From: Amnimonas aquatica
GTDB taxonomy: Bacteria; Pseudomonadota; Gammaproteobacteria; Pseudomonadales; Moraxellaceae
Reading direction: 5' to 3'
DNA: 8,866 bases
Assembly: GCF_002943415.1 (NCBI RefSeq)
Contig: NZ_PTQZ01000054.1
Span: 1-8,866 of the forward strand
Shown here: positions 1 through 8,047 of the stretch, piece after piece
Layout of the letters: the number at the start of each line of letters is the position of its first letter
Position numbering within the stretch: the first letter of the stretch is position 1
Position numbers and translations under genes: made by a program
The notes under the pieces: generated by a model
What the model was told of the DNA's origin: nothing
The model's input: only the letters and a program-made list of their open reading frames with translations
The model's database searches: none

Positions 1-268
1 GCAACGGCTGTGCCAGCAGTGCGCGGTAGTCGGCCTCCGGGTTGAAGCGCATGCGCAACGCCAGCTCGGACAGCAGCATGACGGCATGGCGACGCTGCCA
101 GGCATCGCGCTGCAGGTCCGCCGCCTGCCAGTGCGCCGCCAGCAGGCCGCTCATGCCCGTGCCCAGCACGACCATGGCCGCCAGCACCTCCGGCAACCCC
201 AGTCCGCGCCGGGCAAGCCATGGCCGCCGCCGGCACGCCATGGCATGTGCTCCCGCCGTCACCGTCAT
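1..268 (-). CDS. pilV: PilV, type IV pilus minor pilin / pilus modification protein (partial, C-terminus outside window)
   Basis: Minor pilin that helps prime assembly of the type IV pilus at the inner membrane. The 89 visible residues have a basic leader of 22 residues ending in RRG, then a class III signal sequence LGLPEVLAAMVVLGTGMSG. Prepilin peptidase would cut after Gly22, leaving Glu27 at the expected +5 position, followed by a hydrophobic helix to about residue 45. The next part (LLSELALRMRFNPEADY, residues 65-81) matches the PilV feature in which the N-terminal helix leads into a D/E-x-x-x-RMR-x-N block, which favours PilV over FimT/GspH or PilW. The ATG at 268 is chosen because AGGGAGG lies at 273-279. 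It lies on the same strand as, and 130 bases downstream of, ispH. Further pilus genes (pilW, pilX, pilY1, pilE) would be expected beyond the left edge. The family call is good; the exact minor pilin is less certain because only the N-terminus is visible. Confidence 0.8.
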   Translation of the reverse strand, partial: MTVTAGAHAMACRRRPWLARRGLGLPEVLAAMVVLGTGMSGLLAAHWQAADLQRDAWQRRHAVMLLSELALRMRFNPEADYRALLAQPL

Positions 269-272
269 GCCG

Positions 273-279
273 CCTCCCT
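273..279 (-). promoter_or_regulatory. Ribosome binding site of pilV
   Basis: AGGGAGG on the minus strand, 4 bases before the ATG at 266-268. The spacing is short but the match to the 16S rRNA tail is strong. It decides this start over the in-frame ATG nine codons further in. Confidence 0.6.
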
Positions 280-340
280 GCGCATGCGAATCCTGCCGGT
301 AAAGCTAGACACGCCGGCCGGCCGGCGCCAGCCGGAAAGC

Positions 341-367
341 ACAGGGCCCCGTCATGCGGGGCCCTGT
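341..367 (-). terminator. Perfect 10-bp inverted repeat after ispH, probable terminator of the murJ-ispH cluster
   Basis: The arms at 341-350 and 358-367 (ACAGGGCCCC / GGGGCCCTGT) are perfect complements around a 7-base loop. The hairpin begins 31 bases after the ispH stop. On the minus strand it is followed by GCTTTCC, a poor U tract, so termination may be partial. A second GC-rich palindrome, GCCGGCCGGCCGGC, lies at 313-326 in the same 130-base gap (269-398). I see no convincing promoter for pilV in the gap, so some readthrough from ispH into pilV is possible. Confidence 0.6.
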
Positions 368-398
368 CTATGGCGGATGCGGCATGCGCGCCGGCGGA

Positions 399-1349
399 TC
401 AGACCGCCTTGACAGGGATGCGCAGCTCCTTCGGCATGGAGAAGACGATGTTCTCGGGGCGGCCGTCGAGCTCCACCGGCACCGCGCCGCCCCAGCTGTT
501 GAGGCGGTCGATGACCTGGCGGATGAGCACCTCCGGCGCCGACGCCCCGGCGGTGACGCCGACGGCGCTGACGTTCTCCAGCCAGGCGCGGTCGATCTGC
601 TCGGCGTTGTCGATCAGGTAGGCCGGCGTGCCGATGCGCTCCGCCAGCTCGCGCAGGCGGTTGGAATTCGACGAATTCGGCGAGCCCACCACCAGCACCA
701 CCTCGCACTGCTCGGCCAGCGTCTTCACCGCGTCCTGGCGGTTCTGGGTGGCGTAGCAGATGTCATCCTTGCGCGGCCCGTGGATGTTCGGGAACTTCGC
801 GCGCAGGGCATCGATGACGCGCGCGGTGTCGTCCACCGACAGCGTGGTCTGGGTCACGAAGGCGAGATTGTCGGGGTCGCGCACCTGCAGGCTGGCGACA
901 TCGTCCTCGTCCTCGACGAGATAGATATCACCGCCGTACTGGCGATCGTACTGGCCCATGGTGCCCTCGACCTCGGGGTGGCCCTCGTGGCCGATGAGGA
1001 TGGCCTCGGTGCCGCTGCGGGCGTAGCGCGAGACTTCCATGTGCACCTTGGTGACCAGCGGGCAGGTGGCGTCGAAGACCTTCAGGCCGCGGTCGCTGGC
1101 CGCCTGCTGCACGGCCTTGGACACGCCGTGCGCGGAGAAGATGACGATGGTGTCGTCCGGCACCTGGTCGAGCTCGTCGACGAACACCGCGCCACGGTTG
1201 CGCAGGTCATCGACCACGAACTTGTTGTGCACGACCTCGTGGCGCACGTAGATCGGCGGGCCGAACAGCTCCAGCGCCCGGTTCACGATCTCGATGGCAC
1301 GGTCGACGCCGGCGCAGAAGCCGCGCGGGTTTGCCAGTTTGATTTCCAT
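399..1349 (-). CDS. ispH: IspH, 4-hydroxy-3-methylbut-2-enyl diphosphate reductase (LytB)
   Basis: This cytoplasmic iron-sulfur enzyme catalyses the last step of the MEP pathway, reducing HMBPP to IPP and DMAPP. The 316-residue length is that of the family. The three cluster-binding cysteines are present at Cys12 (NPRGFCAGV), Cys96 ([11 protein letters not shown]) and Cys198 ([11 protein letters not shown]). Substrate-binding His41 (EVVHNK), His74 (SAHGV) and His124, catalytic Glu126 ([10 protein letters not shown]) and the SSN motif at 226-228 are also present. A good AGGAG sits at 1358-1362, 8 bases before the ATG. The gene follows fkpB after 17 bases and is the last of the cluster before the hairpin at 341-367. 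Its IPP/DMAPP product feeds undecaprenyl phosphate, the lipid carrier of the substrate flipped by MurJ at the head of the same cluster; that link is pathway knowledge, not visible in the DNA. Confidence 0.97.
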   Translation of the reverse strand: MEIKLANPRGFCAGVDRAIEIVNRALELFGPPIYVRHEVVHNKFVVDDLRNRGAVFVDELDQVPDDTIVIFSAHGVSKAVQQAASDRGLKVFDATCPLVTKVHMEVSRYARSGTEAILIGHEGHPEVEGTMGQYDRQYGGDIYLVEDEDDVASLQVRDPDNLAFVTQTTLSVDDTARVIDALRAKFPNIHGPRKDDICYATQNRQDAVKTLAEQCEVVLVVGSPNSSNSNRLRELAERIGTPAYLIDNAEQIDRAWLENVSAVGVTAGASAPEVLIRQVIDRLNSWGGAVPVELDGRPENIVFSMPKELRIPVKAV

Positions 1350-1357
1350 CGTTTCAG

Positions 1358-1362
1358 CTCCT
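1358..1362 (-). promoter_or_regulatory. Ribosome binding site of ispH
   Basis: AGGAG on the minus strand with 8 bases to the ATG at 1347-1349. It lies in the 17-base gap after fkpB and supports the IspH start, which also puts the first cluster cysteine at the family position 12. Confidence 0.7.
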
Positions 1363-1366
1363 GCCT

Positions 1367-1837
1367 TCAGGTCAGGGAGACCGGGCTGGCGTCGGCGTCG
1401 AGCACGCGCACGATATCGACCTCGAACACCAGTTCGCGACCCGCCAGCGGATGATTGAAGTCCACCACCACCACGTTCGGCAGCAGTTCGCTGATCACGC
1501 CCGGCAGCTCGGCGCCGCTGGCATCGGCGAAATGCATGACCATGCCCGGCTCCAGCAGCTGCTCACCGAACTGGTGGCGCGGGAAATGCTGGACATTGTC
1601 TTCGTTGCGCTCGCCGAACGCCTGCGCCGGCGACAGCAGGAAACGCCCCTGCTCGCCGGCCTGCATGCCCAGAATGGCCTCTTCGAAGCCCGGCAGCAAG
1701 CTGCCGTCACCATAGACGAAGGTGGGCGGCTCGCCACGGTCGGCGGTGCTGTCGAGCACGTCGCCGCCGGCCAGCGACACCGTGAAGTGCAGGCTGACGC
1801 GCTTGCCCGGCCCGACGCCGTCGAGCAGGGAGGTCAT
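1367..1837 (-). CDS. fkpB: FkpB (SlpA), SlyD-like FKBP peptidyl-prolyl cis-trans isomerase
   Basis: A 156-residue cytoplasmic FKBP-type prolyl isomerase and likely folding helper of the SlyD/FkpB class. The FKBP half-domain starts at about residue 11 (VSLHFTVSL, then [19 protein letters not shown] at 40-58). SPAQAFGER at 69-77 leads into the inserted chaperone-like flap of about residues 78-124. The FKBP fold closes with [15 protein letters not shown] at 126-140, a family signature. The C-terminus lacks the His-rich metal-binding tail of SlyD, which favours FkpB. The frame is open upstream to about 1930, but the start at 1837 is chosen because it gives the family N-terminus and an ATGA overlap with the lspA stop, implying translational coupling. 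FkpB is conserved between lspA and ispH in many gammaproteobacteria; its physiological client is not clear. Confidence 0.93.
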   Translation of the reverse strand: MTSLLDGVGPGKRVSLHFTVSLAGGDVLDSTADRGEPPTFVYGDGSLLPGFEEAILGMQAGEQGRFLLSPAQAFGERNEDNVQHFPRHQFGEQLLEPGMVMHFADASGAELPGVISELLPNVVVVDFNHPLAGRELVFEVDIVRVLDADASPVSLT

Positions 1838-2364
1838 CGGCCCTGCTCCCGACCCTCGGCGCGCTCGCGGCGACCCTCCAGGAACAGGCTGTCGATGATC
1901 AGCATGGCGGCACCGATGCTGATGCCGCAATCGGCGATGTTGAAGGCCGGGAAGTTCCAGCCCGCCCAGTGCAGATGGATGAAATCGACGACATAGCCCT
2001 GCACGGCGCGGTCGTGCAGGTTGCCGATGGCGCCGCCGAGCAGCAGCGCGATCGCCACCGGCAGCCAGCGCGAACCCGAGGGCAGGCGGCTCAGCCAGAC
2101 CAGCAGGCCGACGCTCACCGCCACCGCGATGGTGACGAAGAACCAGCGCTGCCAGCCGCCGGCGTCATGCAGGAAGCTGAAGGCGGCACCGGTGTTGTGC
2201 GCCAGCGTCCAGTTCAGGAACGGCAGCACTTCGCGCGGCCAGCCGTAGATCAGCGACTCGGTGGCCCAGACCTTGGTGATGAAATCGAGCACGATCACCG
2301 CCACGGACAGCCACAGCCATCCCCAGGGGTGCGAAAAGGCGCGCAGGCGCTTGTTGTCAGGCAT
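1834..2364 (-). CDS. lspA: LspA, lipoprotein signal peptidase (signal peptidase II)
   Basis: Inner-membrane aspartyl protease that cuts the signal peptide from prolipoproteins after Lgt has added diacylglycerol. The 176 residues contain four hydrophobic segments at about 14-33, 74-92, 100-116 and 138-162. Catalytic aspartates are Asp127 (GYVVDFIH) and Asp145 (FNIADCG). The supporting motifs [10 protein letters not shown] (56-65), GGAIGN (110-115), DR (118-119) and NFPAFN (137-142) are all present. The basic, Glu-rich tail [12 protein letters not shown] is at the end overlapping fkpB. The start overlaps the ileS stop by 8 bases (2357-2364), and the stop overlaps the fkpB ATG by 4. Slightly unusual residues near the active site are His117 in NLHDR and Cys146 directly after Asp145. 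The gene nevertheless looks functional. Confidence 0.96.
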   Translation of the reverse strand: MPDNKRLRAFSHPWGWLWLSVAVIVLDFITKVWATESLIYGWPREVLPFLNWTLAHNTGAAFSFLHDAGGWQRWFFVTIAVAVSVGLLVWLSRLPSGSRWLPVAIALLLGGAIGNLHDRAVQGYVVDFIHLHWAGWNFPAFNIADCGISIGAAMLIIDSLFLEGRRERAEGREQGR

Positions 2365-5248
2365 GATGTCTCACCTCGCCGGCGCCGGCGACATTGGTCA
2401 CGCAGCGGCCGCAGATTTCGGGATGCGCCGGGTCGCTGCCGACGTCGGCGCGGTAATGCCAGCAACGCGCGCACTTGCTGTCGGTGGACGCGATCACCGC
2501 CACGCGCAGGCCGTCGACATCGGTGGCGACGCCGCCGGCATCGGCCAGCGGGCGCAGGCGAGCGGCCGAGGTGATGAGCACGAAGCGCAGCTCGTCCTCC
2601 AGCTGCGCCAGCAGCGCGCGCAGGTCATCGGACACGAACAGCTCGACCTCGGCCGACAGCCCGGAGCCGACTTCCTTGCGATTGCGCGCCTCCTCGATCT
2701 GCTTGTTCACCGCCGACTTCACCAGCAGCACCTGGTCCCAGTAGGCGCGGGTCAGCAGCGGACTGGTCGCGGGCAGGCGCGCCAGGCCGGTGTGCCACTC
2801 GGCCAGGAACACCGAACCGGCGCGCTCGCCCGGCAGCACTTCCCAGATCTCCTCGGCGGTGAAGCTGAGGATGGGCGCGGCCCAGCGCACGAAGGCCTCG
2901 GCGATGTGCCAGAGCGCGGTCTGCGCCGAGCGCCGCGCCAGCGAATCGCGCTGCGTGGTGTACTGGCGGTCCTTGATGATGTCGAGGTAGAAGCCGCCCA
3001 GTTCGACCACGCAGAAGTTGTGCAGGCGGTGGTAGATCTGGTGGAACTGCAGGTCGTCGTAGGCCGCGATGATCTCGTCCTGCAGGCGCGCGGCGGCATC
3101 GACCACCCAGCGGTCGAGCGCCAGCATGTCATCCGCCGGCACGGCGTCGCGCGCCGGCTCGAAGCCGTTCAGGTTCGACAGCAGGAAGCGCAGGGTGTTG
3201 CGGATGCGGCGGTAGCTGTCCGACATGCGGGTCAGGATCTCGTCGCTGACCGACATCTCGCCGCGGTAGTCGGTGGCCGACACCCACAGGCGGATGATGT
3301 CGGCGCCCAGGGTCTGCATGACCTTCTGCGGCGCCACCACGTTGCCGACCGACTTCGACATCTTGCGGCCCTGGCCGTCGACGGTGAAGCCGTGGGTGAG
3401 CACGGTGCGGAACGGCGCCGTGCCGTTGGCGCTGACCGCGGTCAGCAGCGACGACTGGAACCAGCCGCGGTGCTGGTCGGAACCTTCCAGATACAGGTCG
3501 GCCGGGTACTGCAGGTCGCCGAAGCGCTTGAGCACGCAGGTGTGGGTGACACCGGAATCGAACCAGACATCCAGCGTATCGGTGACCTTGTCGTAGTGCA
3601 CGGCCTCATCGCCCAGCAGCTCGGACGGCGCGAGGTCGAACCAGGCGTCGATGCCGGCCTGCTCGACCCGCTGCGCCACCTGCTCGATCAGCTCGGCCGT
3701 GCGCGGATGCAGCTCGCCGGTTTCGCGGTGCACGAACAGGGTGATGGGCACGCCCCAGGTGCGCTGGCGCGAGATGCACCAGTCCGGACGCCCGGCGACC
3801 ATACCCTCGATGCGCGCCTGGCCCCAGTCCGGCAGCCACTGCACCTGCCCGATGGCGTCCAGCGCGGCATCACGCAGACCGTTCTGGGTCATGCTGATGA
3901 ACCACTGCGGCGTGGCACGGAAGATGATCGGCGTCTTGTGGCGCCAGCAGTGCGGGTAGCTGTGCTGCAGCTTGCGGTGCGCCAGCAGCGGCGCCGAACC
4001 GTCGGCGCGCGGCGTGCGCAGCGCGGCCAGGATGTCTTCGCCGGCCTTGTTCACGTGCTGGCCGGCGAGCACCTGTCCGGACAGCGCCGGCGGCGTGGCG
4101 GGCAGGAACACGCCGCTGCCGTCGACCGGGTTGTCGACCGGCAGGCCGTAGCGGCGGCCGACGACATAGTCGTCCTGGCCATGGCCGGGCGCGGTGTGCA
4201 CGGCGCCGGTGCCGGCATCGGCGGTGACATGGTCGCCGAGGATGACCGGCACCACGCGATCGTAGAACGGGTGCTGCAGCTGCACACCTTCCAGCGCGGC
4301 ACCGGCGAAGGTGGCCAGCACCTCGGCCTGCGCGGCGGACTCGGCATCGGTGTAGCGCGCCACGGCGGACTGCCACAGCGACTCGGCCAGCACCAGATGG
4401 CGGGCGACCGGCGCCGCGCCCTCGCCGGCACCGGAAACCGGCACGCGCACCAGCACGTAGGCCAGCTCGGGATGCAGCGACACCGCCTGGTTAGCCGGCA
4501 GCGTCCACGGCGTGGTGGTCCAGATCACCAGCTCGGCGGGCACCGTGGCGCCGAGCGCTGCCGCGCTGACGCCGGTGCGGGCGGCGAAGTCGGCGGCATC
4601 GCGCACGGCGAAACCGACATCAATGGCCGGCGAGCTCTTGTCCTGATACTCGACCTCGGCCTCGGCCAGCGCCGAACCGCAGTCCATGCACCAGTGCACC
4701 GGCTTCAGCCCCTTGAGCAGGTGACCGTTGCCGGCGATCTTGCCGAGCACGCGGATGATGTCCGCCTCCTGGCTGAAGTTCATGGTCAGGTAGGGGTTGT
4801 CCCAGTCACCGAGCACGCCCAGGCGCTGGAAGTCGACGGACTGGCGCTCGACCTGCGAGGCCGCGTACTCGCGGCACTTCTGGCGGAACTCGGCGGCGGT
4901 GACCTTGACGCCCGGCTTGCCGACCTGCTTCTCGACATTGAGCTCGATGGGCAGGCCGTGGCAGTCCCAGCCCGGCACGTAGGGCGCGTCGAAACCGCTC
5001 AGGGTCTTGGCCTTGACGATGATGTCCTTGAGGATCTTGTTGACCGCGTGACCGATGTGGATGTCGCCGTTGGCGTAGGGCGGGCCGTCATGCAGGATGA
5101 ACTTCGGCGCGCCGGCGCGCGCGGCGCGGATCTGCGCGTACAGCTTCCGCTCGCGCCAGGCGGCGACACGGGCGGGCTCGCGCGTGGCCAGGCTGGCCTT
5201 CATGGCAAATCCGGTTTCCGGCAGGTTCAGCGTGGTCTTGTAGTCCAT
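2357..5248 (-). CDS. ileS: IleS, isoleucyl-tRNA synthetase (class I)
   Basis: Charges tRNA-Ile with isoleucine in the cytoplasm and edits misactivated valine. The protein has 963 residues, close to the roughly 940 of enterobacterial IleS. The N-terminus [14 protein letters not shown] matches the family start. The frame stays open upstream to 5431, but that part overlaps ribF and is not family sequence. The class I signatures are HIGH at 64-67 and KMSKS at 629-633. The CP1 editing domain includes TTPWTLP at 245-251 and [16 protein letters not shown] with Asp359-Asp360. [12 protein letters not shown] and DVWFDSG lie between the editing domain and KMSKS. The C-terminal zinc knuckle is complete (Cys926, Cys929, Cys946, Cys949). 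The start has only a weak GAGAG ribosome site at 5251-5255, and ribF ends 17 bases upstream. HIGH and KMSKS together with the eubacterial-type C-terminal zinc site suggest the ordinary chromosomal enzyme, not a mupirocin-resistant IleS2 type. Confidence 0.98.
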   Translation of the reverse strand: MDYKTTLNLPETGFAMKASLATREPARVAAWRERKLYAQIRAARAGAPKFILHDGPPYANGDIHIGHAVNKILKDIIVKAKTLSGFDAPYVPGWDCHGLPIELNVEKQVGKPGVKVTAAEFRQKCREYAASQVERQSVDFQRLGVLGDWDNPYLTMNFSQEADIIRVLGKIAGNGHLLKGLKPVHWCMDCGSALAEAEVEYQDKSSPAIDVGFAVRDAADFAARTGVSAAALGATVPAELVIWTTTPWTLPANQAVSLHPELAYVLVRVPVSGAGEGAAPVARHLVLAESLWQSAVARYTDAESAAQAEVLATFAGAALEGVQLQHPFYDRVVPVILGDHVTADAGTGAVHTAPGHGQDDYVVGRRYGLPVDNPVDGSGVFLPATPPALSGQVLAGQHVNKAGEDILAALRTPRADGSAPLLAHRKLQHSYPHCWRHKTPIIFRATPQWFISMTQNGLRDAALDAIGQVQWLPDWGQARIEGMVAGRPDWCISRQRTWGVPITLFVHRETGELHPRTAELIEQVAQRVEQAGIDAWFDLAPSELLGDEAVHYDKVTDTLDVWFDSGVTHTCVLKRFGDLQYPADLYLEGSDQHRGWFQSSLLTAVSANGTAPFRTVLTHGFTVDGQGRKMSKSVGNVVAPQKVMQTLGADIIRLWVSATDYRGEMSVSDEILTRMSDSYRRIRNTLRFLLSNLNGFEPARDAVPADDMLALDRWVVDAAARLQDEIIAAYDDLQFHQIYHRLHNFCVVELGGFYLDIIKDRQYTTQRDSLARRSAQTALWHIAEAFVRWAAPILSFTAEEIWEVLPGERAGSVFLAEWHTGLARLPATSPLLTRAYWDQVLLVKSAVNKQIEEARNRKEVGSGLSAEVELFVSDDLRALLAQLEDELRFVLITSAARLRPLADAGGVATDVDGLRVAVIASTDSKCARCWHYRADVGSDPAHPEICGRCVTNVAGAGEVRHHA
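2371..2377 (-). promoter_or_regulatory. Ribosome binding site of lspA, encoded inside the last codons of ileS
   Basis: GAGGTGA on the minus strand, 6 bases before the lspA ATG at 2362-2364. The same bases are the Glu-Val and first base of the Arg codon near the IleS C-terminus, so lspA initiation depends on sequence inside ileS. This fits translational coupling. Confidence 0.65.
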
Positions 5249-5265
5249 ATCTCTCTGCGGCTTGT

Positions 5266-6192
5266 TCAGACGGCAAAATAACGGTGGCCGGCGACGACAT
5301 CGGCCTCGATCGCGGCCTTCAGCGCATCCAGCGACGGGAAGCGCTGCTCTTCGCGCAGCTTGTGGCGGAACACCACGCACAGGCGGCGGCCGTACAGGTC
5401 GCCGCGAAAATTCAGCAAATGCACCTCGCAACGTGCCTGCAAGCCGCCCACGGTCGGCCGCGTGCCGACATTGGCGACCGCCGGCAGCGGCTCGCCGCCA
5501 AGGCCGAGGACCTCGACCGCGAACACCCCGCGCAACGGCAGCACCTTGCGCTTCATGAGCAGATTGGCGGTCGGCAGCCCCAGCGTGCGTCCGATCTTGT
5601 CGCCATGCACGACATGCCCGGTGACCGCGAACGGCCGCCCGGTCAGCGACTCGGCCTCGACGAAGCGCCCGGCAGCGACCGCCTCGCGCAGGCGCGTGCT
5701 GCTGACACGTTCGTCGGCGCAGGCCAGGGTCGGCAGCCGGCCTACCGTGAAGCCGAACAGCGGCCCGACCTCGGTCAGCAGGGCGTGGTCACCGCGACGG
5801 TCGCAACCGAAGCGGAAGTCGTCGCCGACCAGCACATGGCGGCAGCCCAGCGCGGCGACCAGCAGCTCCTCGATGAAGCCCTGCGCGGTGTAGCGCCGGA
5901 AGCGTTCGTCGAAGCGCACCAGCAGCACGCGGTCGACGCCGCAGTCGGCCAGCGCCTCGACCTTGTCGCGCCAGGTCATCAGCCGGCCCGGCGCCTGGTC
6001 GCCGCCGAAGAACTCCTGCGGCTGCGGCTCGAAGCAGATCACCATGGACGGCACGCCCAGGCGCGCGGCCTCCTCGCGCAGCGCCCGCACCATGGCCTGA
6101 TGGCCGAGGTGCACGCCGTCGAAGTTGCCGATCGTGATGGCATTGCCATGGTGCCTGGCGCGCAGGTTGTGCAGTCCGCGTATCAGTTCCAT
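5266..6192 (-). CDS. ribF: RibF, bifunctional riboflavin kinase / FAD synthetase
   Basis: Converts riboflavin to FMN with ATP and then adenylylates FMN to FAD in the cytoplasm. The 308-residue length is normal. The N-terminal nucleotidyltransferase (FAD synthetase) module has [10 protein letters not shown] at 22-31, FEPQP at 54-58, VGDDFRFG at 122-129 and the VSSTRLR motif at 163-169. The C-terminal riboflavin kinase module starts at about residue 186 and has [19 protein letters not shown] at 192-210, with the PTAN metal/nucleotide motif, and [11 protein letters not shown] further on. The start [10 protein letters not shown] matches the family N-terminus, but no good ribosome site precedes it; only CCGGGA abuts the ATG. 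It sits 57 bases after murJ and 17 before ileS, the usual ribF-ileS pairing of gammaproteobacteria. Confidence 0.96.
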   Translation of the reverse strand: MELIRGLHNLRARHHGNAITIGNFDGVHLGHQAMVRALREEAARLGVPSMVICFEPQPQEFFGGDQAPGRLMTWRDKVEALADCGVDRVLLVRFDERFRRYTAQGFIEELLVAALGCRHVLVGDDFRFGCDRRGDHALLTEVGPLFGFTVGRLPTLACADERVSSTRLREAVAAGRFVEAESLTGRPFAVTGHVVHGDKIGRTLGLPTANLLMKRKVLPLRGVFAVEVLGLGGEPLPAVANVGTRPTVGGLQARCEVHLLNFRGDLYGRRLCVVFRHKLREEQRFPSLDALKAAIEADVVAGHRYFAV

Positions 6193-6232
6193 TCCCGGGG
6201 CATCCGACCTGTGTCGCTCGTCAAAACGCGCA

Positions 6233-6238
6233 AGTATA
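6233..6238 (-). promoter_or_regulatory. Possible -10 element of an internal promoter ahead of ribF
   Basis: TATACT on the minus strand inside the 57-base murJ-ribF gap (6193-6249), in an AT-rich patch that stands out from the GC-rich surroundings. No good -35 is found 16-18 bases upstream (candidates are GGCATC, CGGCAT and GCGGCA) and there is no extended -10 TG. Weak support; the 57-base gap, the widest inside the cluster, is the main reason to list it. Confidence 0.25.
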
Positions 6239-6249
6239 AAGGATGTGCA

Positions 6250-7875
6250 TCACGGATGCCGCAGCTCGCGCGGCCGGAAGCCGGCGGCCAGCAGGGCGAT
6301 GCCGTAGGTGGCTGCCCCGGCGGCGCAGATCAGCAGCACCCAGCCGACCCGCGACCAGCCCTGGTTGTCCAGCCACCAGGCGGTGTCGGGCGTGATCCAC
6401 AGCAGCACCGCCACCATGAGCGCGTTGGCGGCCAGGAAGCGCAGCGCCAGCCGCGCCCAGTGCGCCTCCAGCCGGTAGATGCCGCGCTGGTGCAGGCCCT
6501 TGTAGAGCAGGCCGGCGTTGAGGAAGGCCGACAGCGTGCTGGCCAGCGACAGGCCGACGTGTGCCAGGTGCCAGACCAGCATGAGGTTGAACACCATGTT
6601 CGCCACCATGGCGATGATGCCGATGCGCACCGGCGTGCGGATGTCCTGGCGGGCGTAGAAGGCCGGCGCGAACACCTTGATCAGCATGAAGGCGAGGATG
6701 CCGCCGGCCAGCGCCTGCAGCGCCATGGCCGACTGGATCACGGCGTTGTCGTCGAACTTGCCGTGGTGGAACAGCGAGGCGATCAGCGGCTCGGCCAGCA
6801 CGCCCATGGCCAGCGACGCCGGCAGGCCGACCATGACGATGACCTTGAGCGCCCAGTCGATGGTGCCGCGGAACTCGGCGTCGGACTTCTGCGCGTGCTT
6901 GGTCGACAGCGTGGGCAGGATCACCGTGGCCACGGCGATGCCGATCAGCCCCAGCGGCAGCTCGGTGAGGCGATCGGCGGTATACAGCCAGGACACCGAG
7001 CCCTCGACCAGGAACGAGGCCAGGATGGTGTCCAGCAGCAGGTTGATCTGGCTCACCGAGACCCCGAACATGGCCGGCACCATCAGCGTCAGGATGCGCT
7101 TCACGTCCGGATCCTTGAAGTCCGGGCGGATGCGCGGCACCAGGTTGAGCTGGCGCAGCGGCCACCACTGGAAGCCGAGCTGCACCACGCCGGCGATCAG
7201 CACGCCCCAGGCCAGCGCCATGATCGGCGTCGATAGCAGCGGCGACAGCCAGACCGCGCAGGCGATCATGCTCAGGTTCATCAGCACCGGGGTGAAGCTG
7301 GAAGCGCCGAAGCGCCCGTAGGTGTTGAGGATGCCGCCGGCGAAGGCGGTCAGCGAGATCAGCAGCAGATACGGAAAGGTGATGCGCAGCATGTCAGCCG
7401 CGAGATCGAACTTCAGCTCGTCGCCCCGGAAACCGGGCGCGAAAATGAAGATGATGGCCGGCGAGAACACGATGGAGACCACCGTCAGCGCCCCGAGGAT
7501 CACGGTCAGGCTGCCGGCGACATGGTCGATCAGGCGGCGCACCTCGCTGTCGCCGCGCTGCGTGCGCACTTCCGACAGCACCGGCACGAAGGCCTGCGAG
7601 AACGCGCCCTCGGCGAACAGCCGGCGCAGGAAGTTGGGAATCTTGAAGGCGACCAGGAAAGCGTCCATGAGCTTGCTGGCGCCGAACAGGTTCATGAACA
7701 CCATGTCGCGCACCAGGCCGGCGATGCGCGACAGCAGGGTCATGGCACTGACGATGAAGGTCGAGCGCCACAGGCTGCCGCCCGCCGGCTTGCGCGGCGG
7801 CGGTGCGGCACCGCCCCCGGCGGGCTGGGCATCTGCGGAAGCGCTGTCTGCGGGGGGAAGCGGCGAACTGGACAT
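6250..7875 (-). CDS. murJ: MurJ (MviN), lipid II flippase
   Basis: Inner-membrane MOP-superfamily transporter that moves the peptidoglycan precursor lipid II to the periplasmic face. The 541 residues are mostly hydrophobic with many membrane segments, as expected for the 14-helix fold. Essential charged residues of the E. coli protein have counterparts offset by 32: Arg50 and Arg56 (SRIAGLVRD), Asp71 (LMDAF) and Arg84-Arg85 (NFLRRLFAEGAFSQAF). The signature FAEGAFSQAFVPVL is complete. Residues 1-33 are an extra, proline/alanine/glycine-rich cytoplasmic extension. The ATG at 7875 is the first after an in-frame TAA at 7912-7914, and no other ATG, GTG or TTG occurs before the first helix, so the extension is real unless a rare codon is used. 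It is the first gene of the cluster and divergent from rpsT. Confidence 0.96.
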   Translation of the reverse strand: MSSSPLPPADSASADAQPAGGGAAPPPRKPAGGSLWRSTFIVSAMTLLSRIAGLVRDMVFMNLFGASKLMDAFLVAFKIPNFLRRLFAEGAFSQAFVPVLSEVRTQRGDSEVRRLIDHVAGSLTVILGALTVVSIVFSPAIIFIFAPGFRGDELKFDLAADMLRITFPYLLLISLTAFAGGILNTYGRFGASSFTPVLMNLSMIACAVWLSPLLSTPIMALAWGVLIAGVVQLGFQWWPLRQLNLVPRIRPDFKDPDVKRILTLMVPAMFGVSVSQINLLLDTILASFLVEGSVSWLYTADRLTELPLGLIGIAVATVILPTLSTKHAQKSDAEFRGTIDWALKVIVMVGLPASLAMGVLAEPLIASLFHHGKFDDNAVIQSAMALQALAGGILAFMLIKVFAPAFYARQDIRTPVRIGIIAMVANMVFNLMLVWHLAHVGLSLASTLSAFLNAGLLYKGLHQRGIYRLEAHWARLALRFLAANALMVAVLLWITPDTAWWLDNQGWSRVGWVLLICAAGAATYGIALLAAGFRPRELRHP

Positions 7876-7945
7876 GAAAGCCTGCGCAGGATGGGTGAAC
7901 GCGCGGCGATGTTAGCGCACGGCGGCATGGCATAGCCACAGGCGG

Positions 7946-7974
7946 TTGACTTGTTGCCCGGGCGTCGGCATTAT
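7946..7974 (+). promoter_or_regulatory. rpsT promoter, sigma-70 type
   Basis: TTGACT at 7946-7951 and CATTAT at 7969-7974 are separated by exactly 17 bases. Both are close to consensus, in a region otherwise GC-rich. The bases after the -10 (TGCGCGCC) form a GC-rich discriminator, as in ribosomal promoters repressed by ppGpp/DksA. Transcription would start near 7980-7985, giving a leader of about 65 bases before the GTG. This lies in the 172-base gap 7876-8047 shared with divergent murJ. On the minus strand of that gap the best -10-like sequence is TAACAT at 7910-7915 with no good -35, so the murJ promoter is not clear. Confidence 0.75.
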
Positions 7975-8035
7975 TGCGCGCCTGATTTTGGATCTGGCAA
8001 ATCGCCTTTTCCGGAACCTCTCATTCACAGATTTC

Positions 8036-8040
8036 AGGAG
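8036..8040 (+). promoter_or_regulatory. Ribosome binding site of rpsT
   Basis: AGGAG with 7 bases to the GTG at 8048-8050. It fixes the non-ATG start; the frame stays open upstream to 7946, but that part is promoter and leader. Confidence 0.8.
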
Positions 8041-8047
8041 TCGCCCC

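Noticed and set aside
42..412. Overlapping plus-strand frames of 86 and 108 codons at the left end.
   Set aside because: They lie opposite pilV and run through the hairpin; the products are Arg/Pro/Ala-rich without domain features, whereas the minus strand shows a class III signal peptide.
354..1454. A 366-codon plus-strand frame opposite ispH.
   Set aside because: IspH on the minus strand has all cluster and substrate residues; the antisense product shows no family features.
1838..1930. N-terminal extension of FkpB by 31 residues.
   Set aside because: It would overlap lspA extensively and is not FKBP sequence; the ATG at 1837 gives an ATGA overlap and the expected N-terminus.
2261..5281. 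A 1006-codon open frame on the plus strand, antisense to ileS.
   Set aside because: The opposite strand encodes a complete IleS with all motifs. The antisense product is rich in Arg, Gly, His, Ala and Val with no recognisable domain, as expected from the GC-rich third codon positions of ileS.
5249..5431. N-terminal extension of IleS to a Met at 5431.
   Set aside because: It lies inside ribF, is Arg/Pro-rich and unlike Ile[15 protein letters not shown] at 5248 is the family start and puts HIGH at residue 64.
5284..7236. A 650-codon open frame on the plus strand, antisense to ribF and murJ.
   Set aside because: It crosses two intact genes and the gap between them. The product is Gln/His/Arg-rich and low in complexity, so it is a composition shadow.
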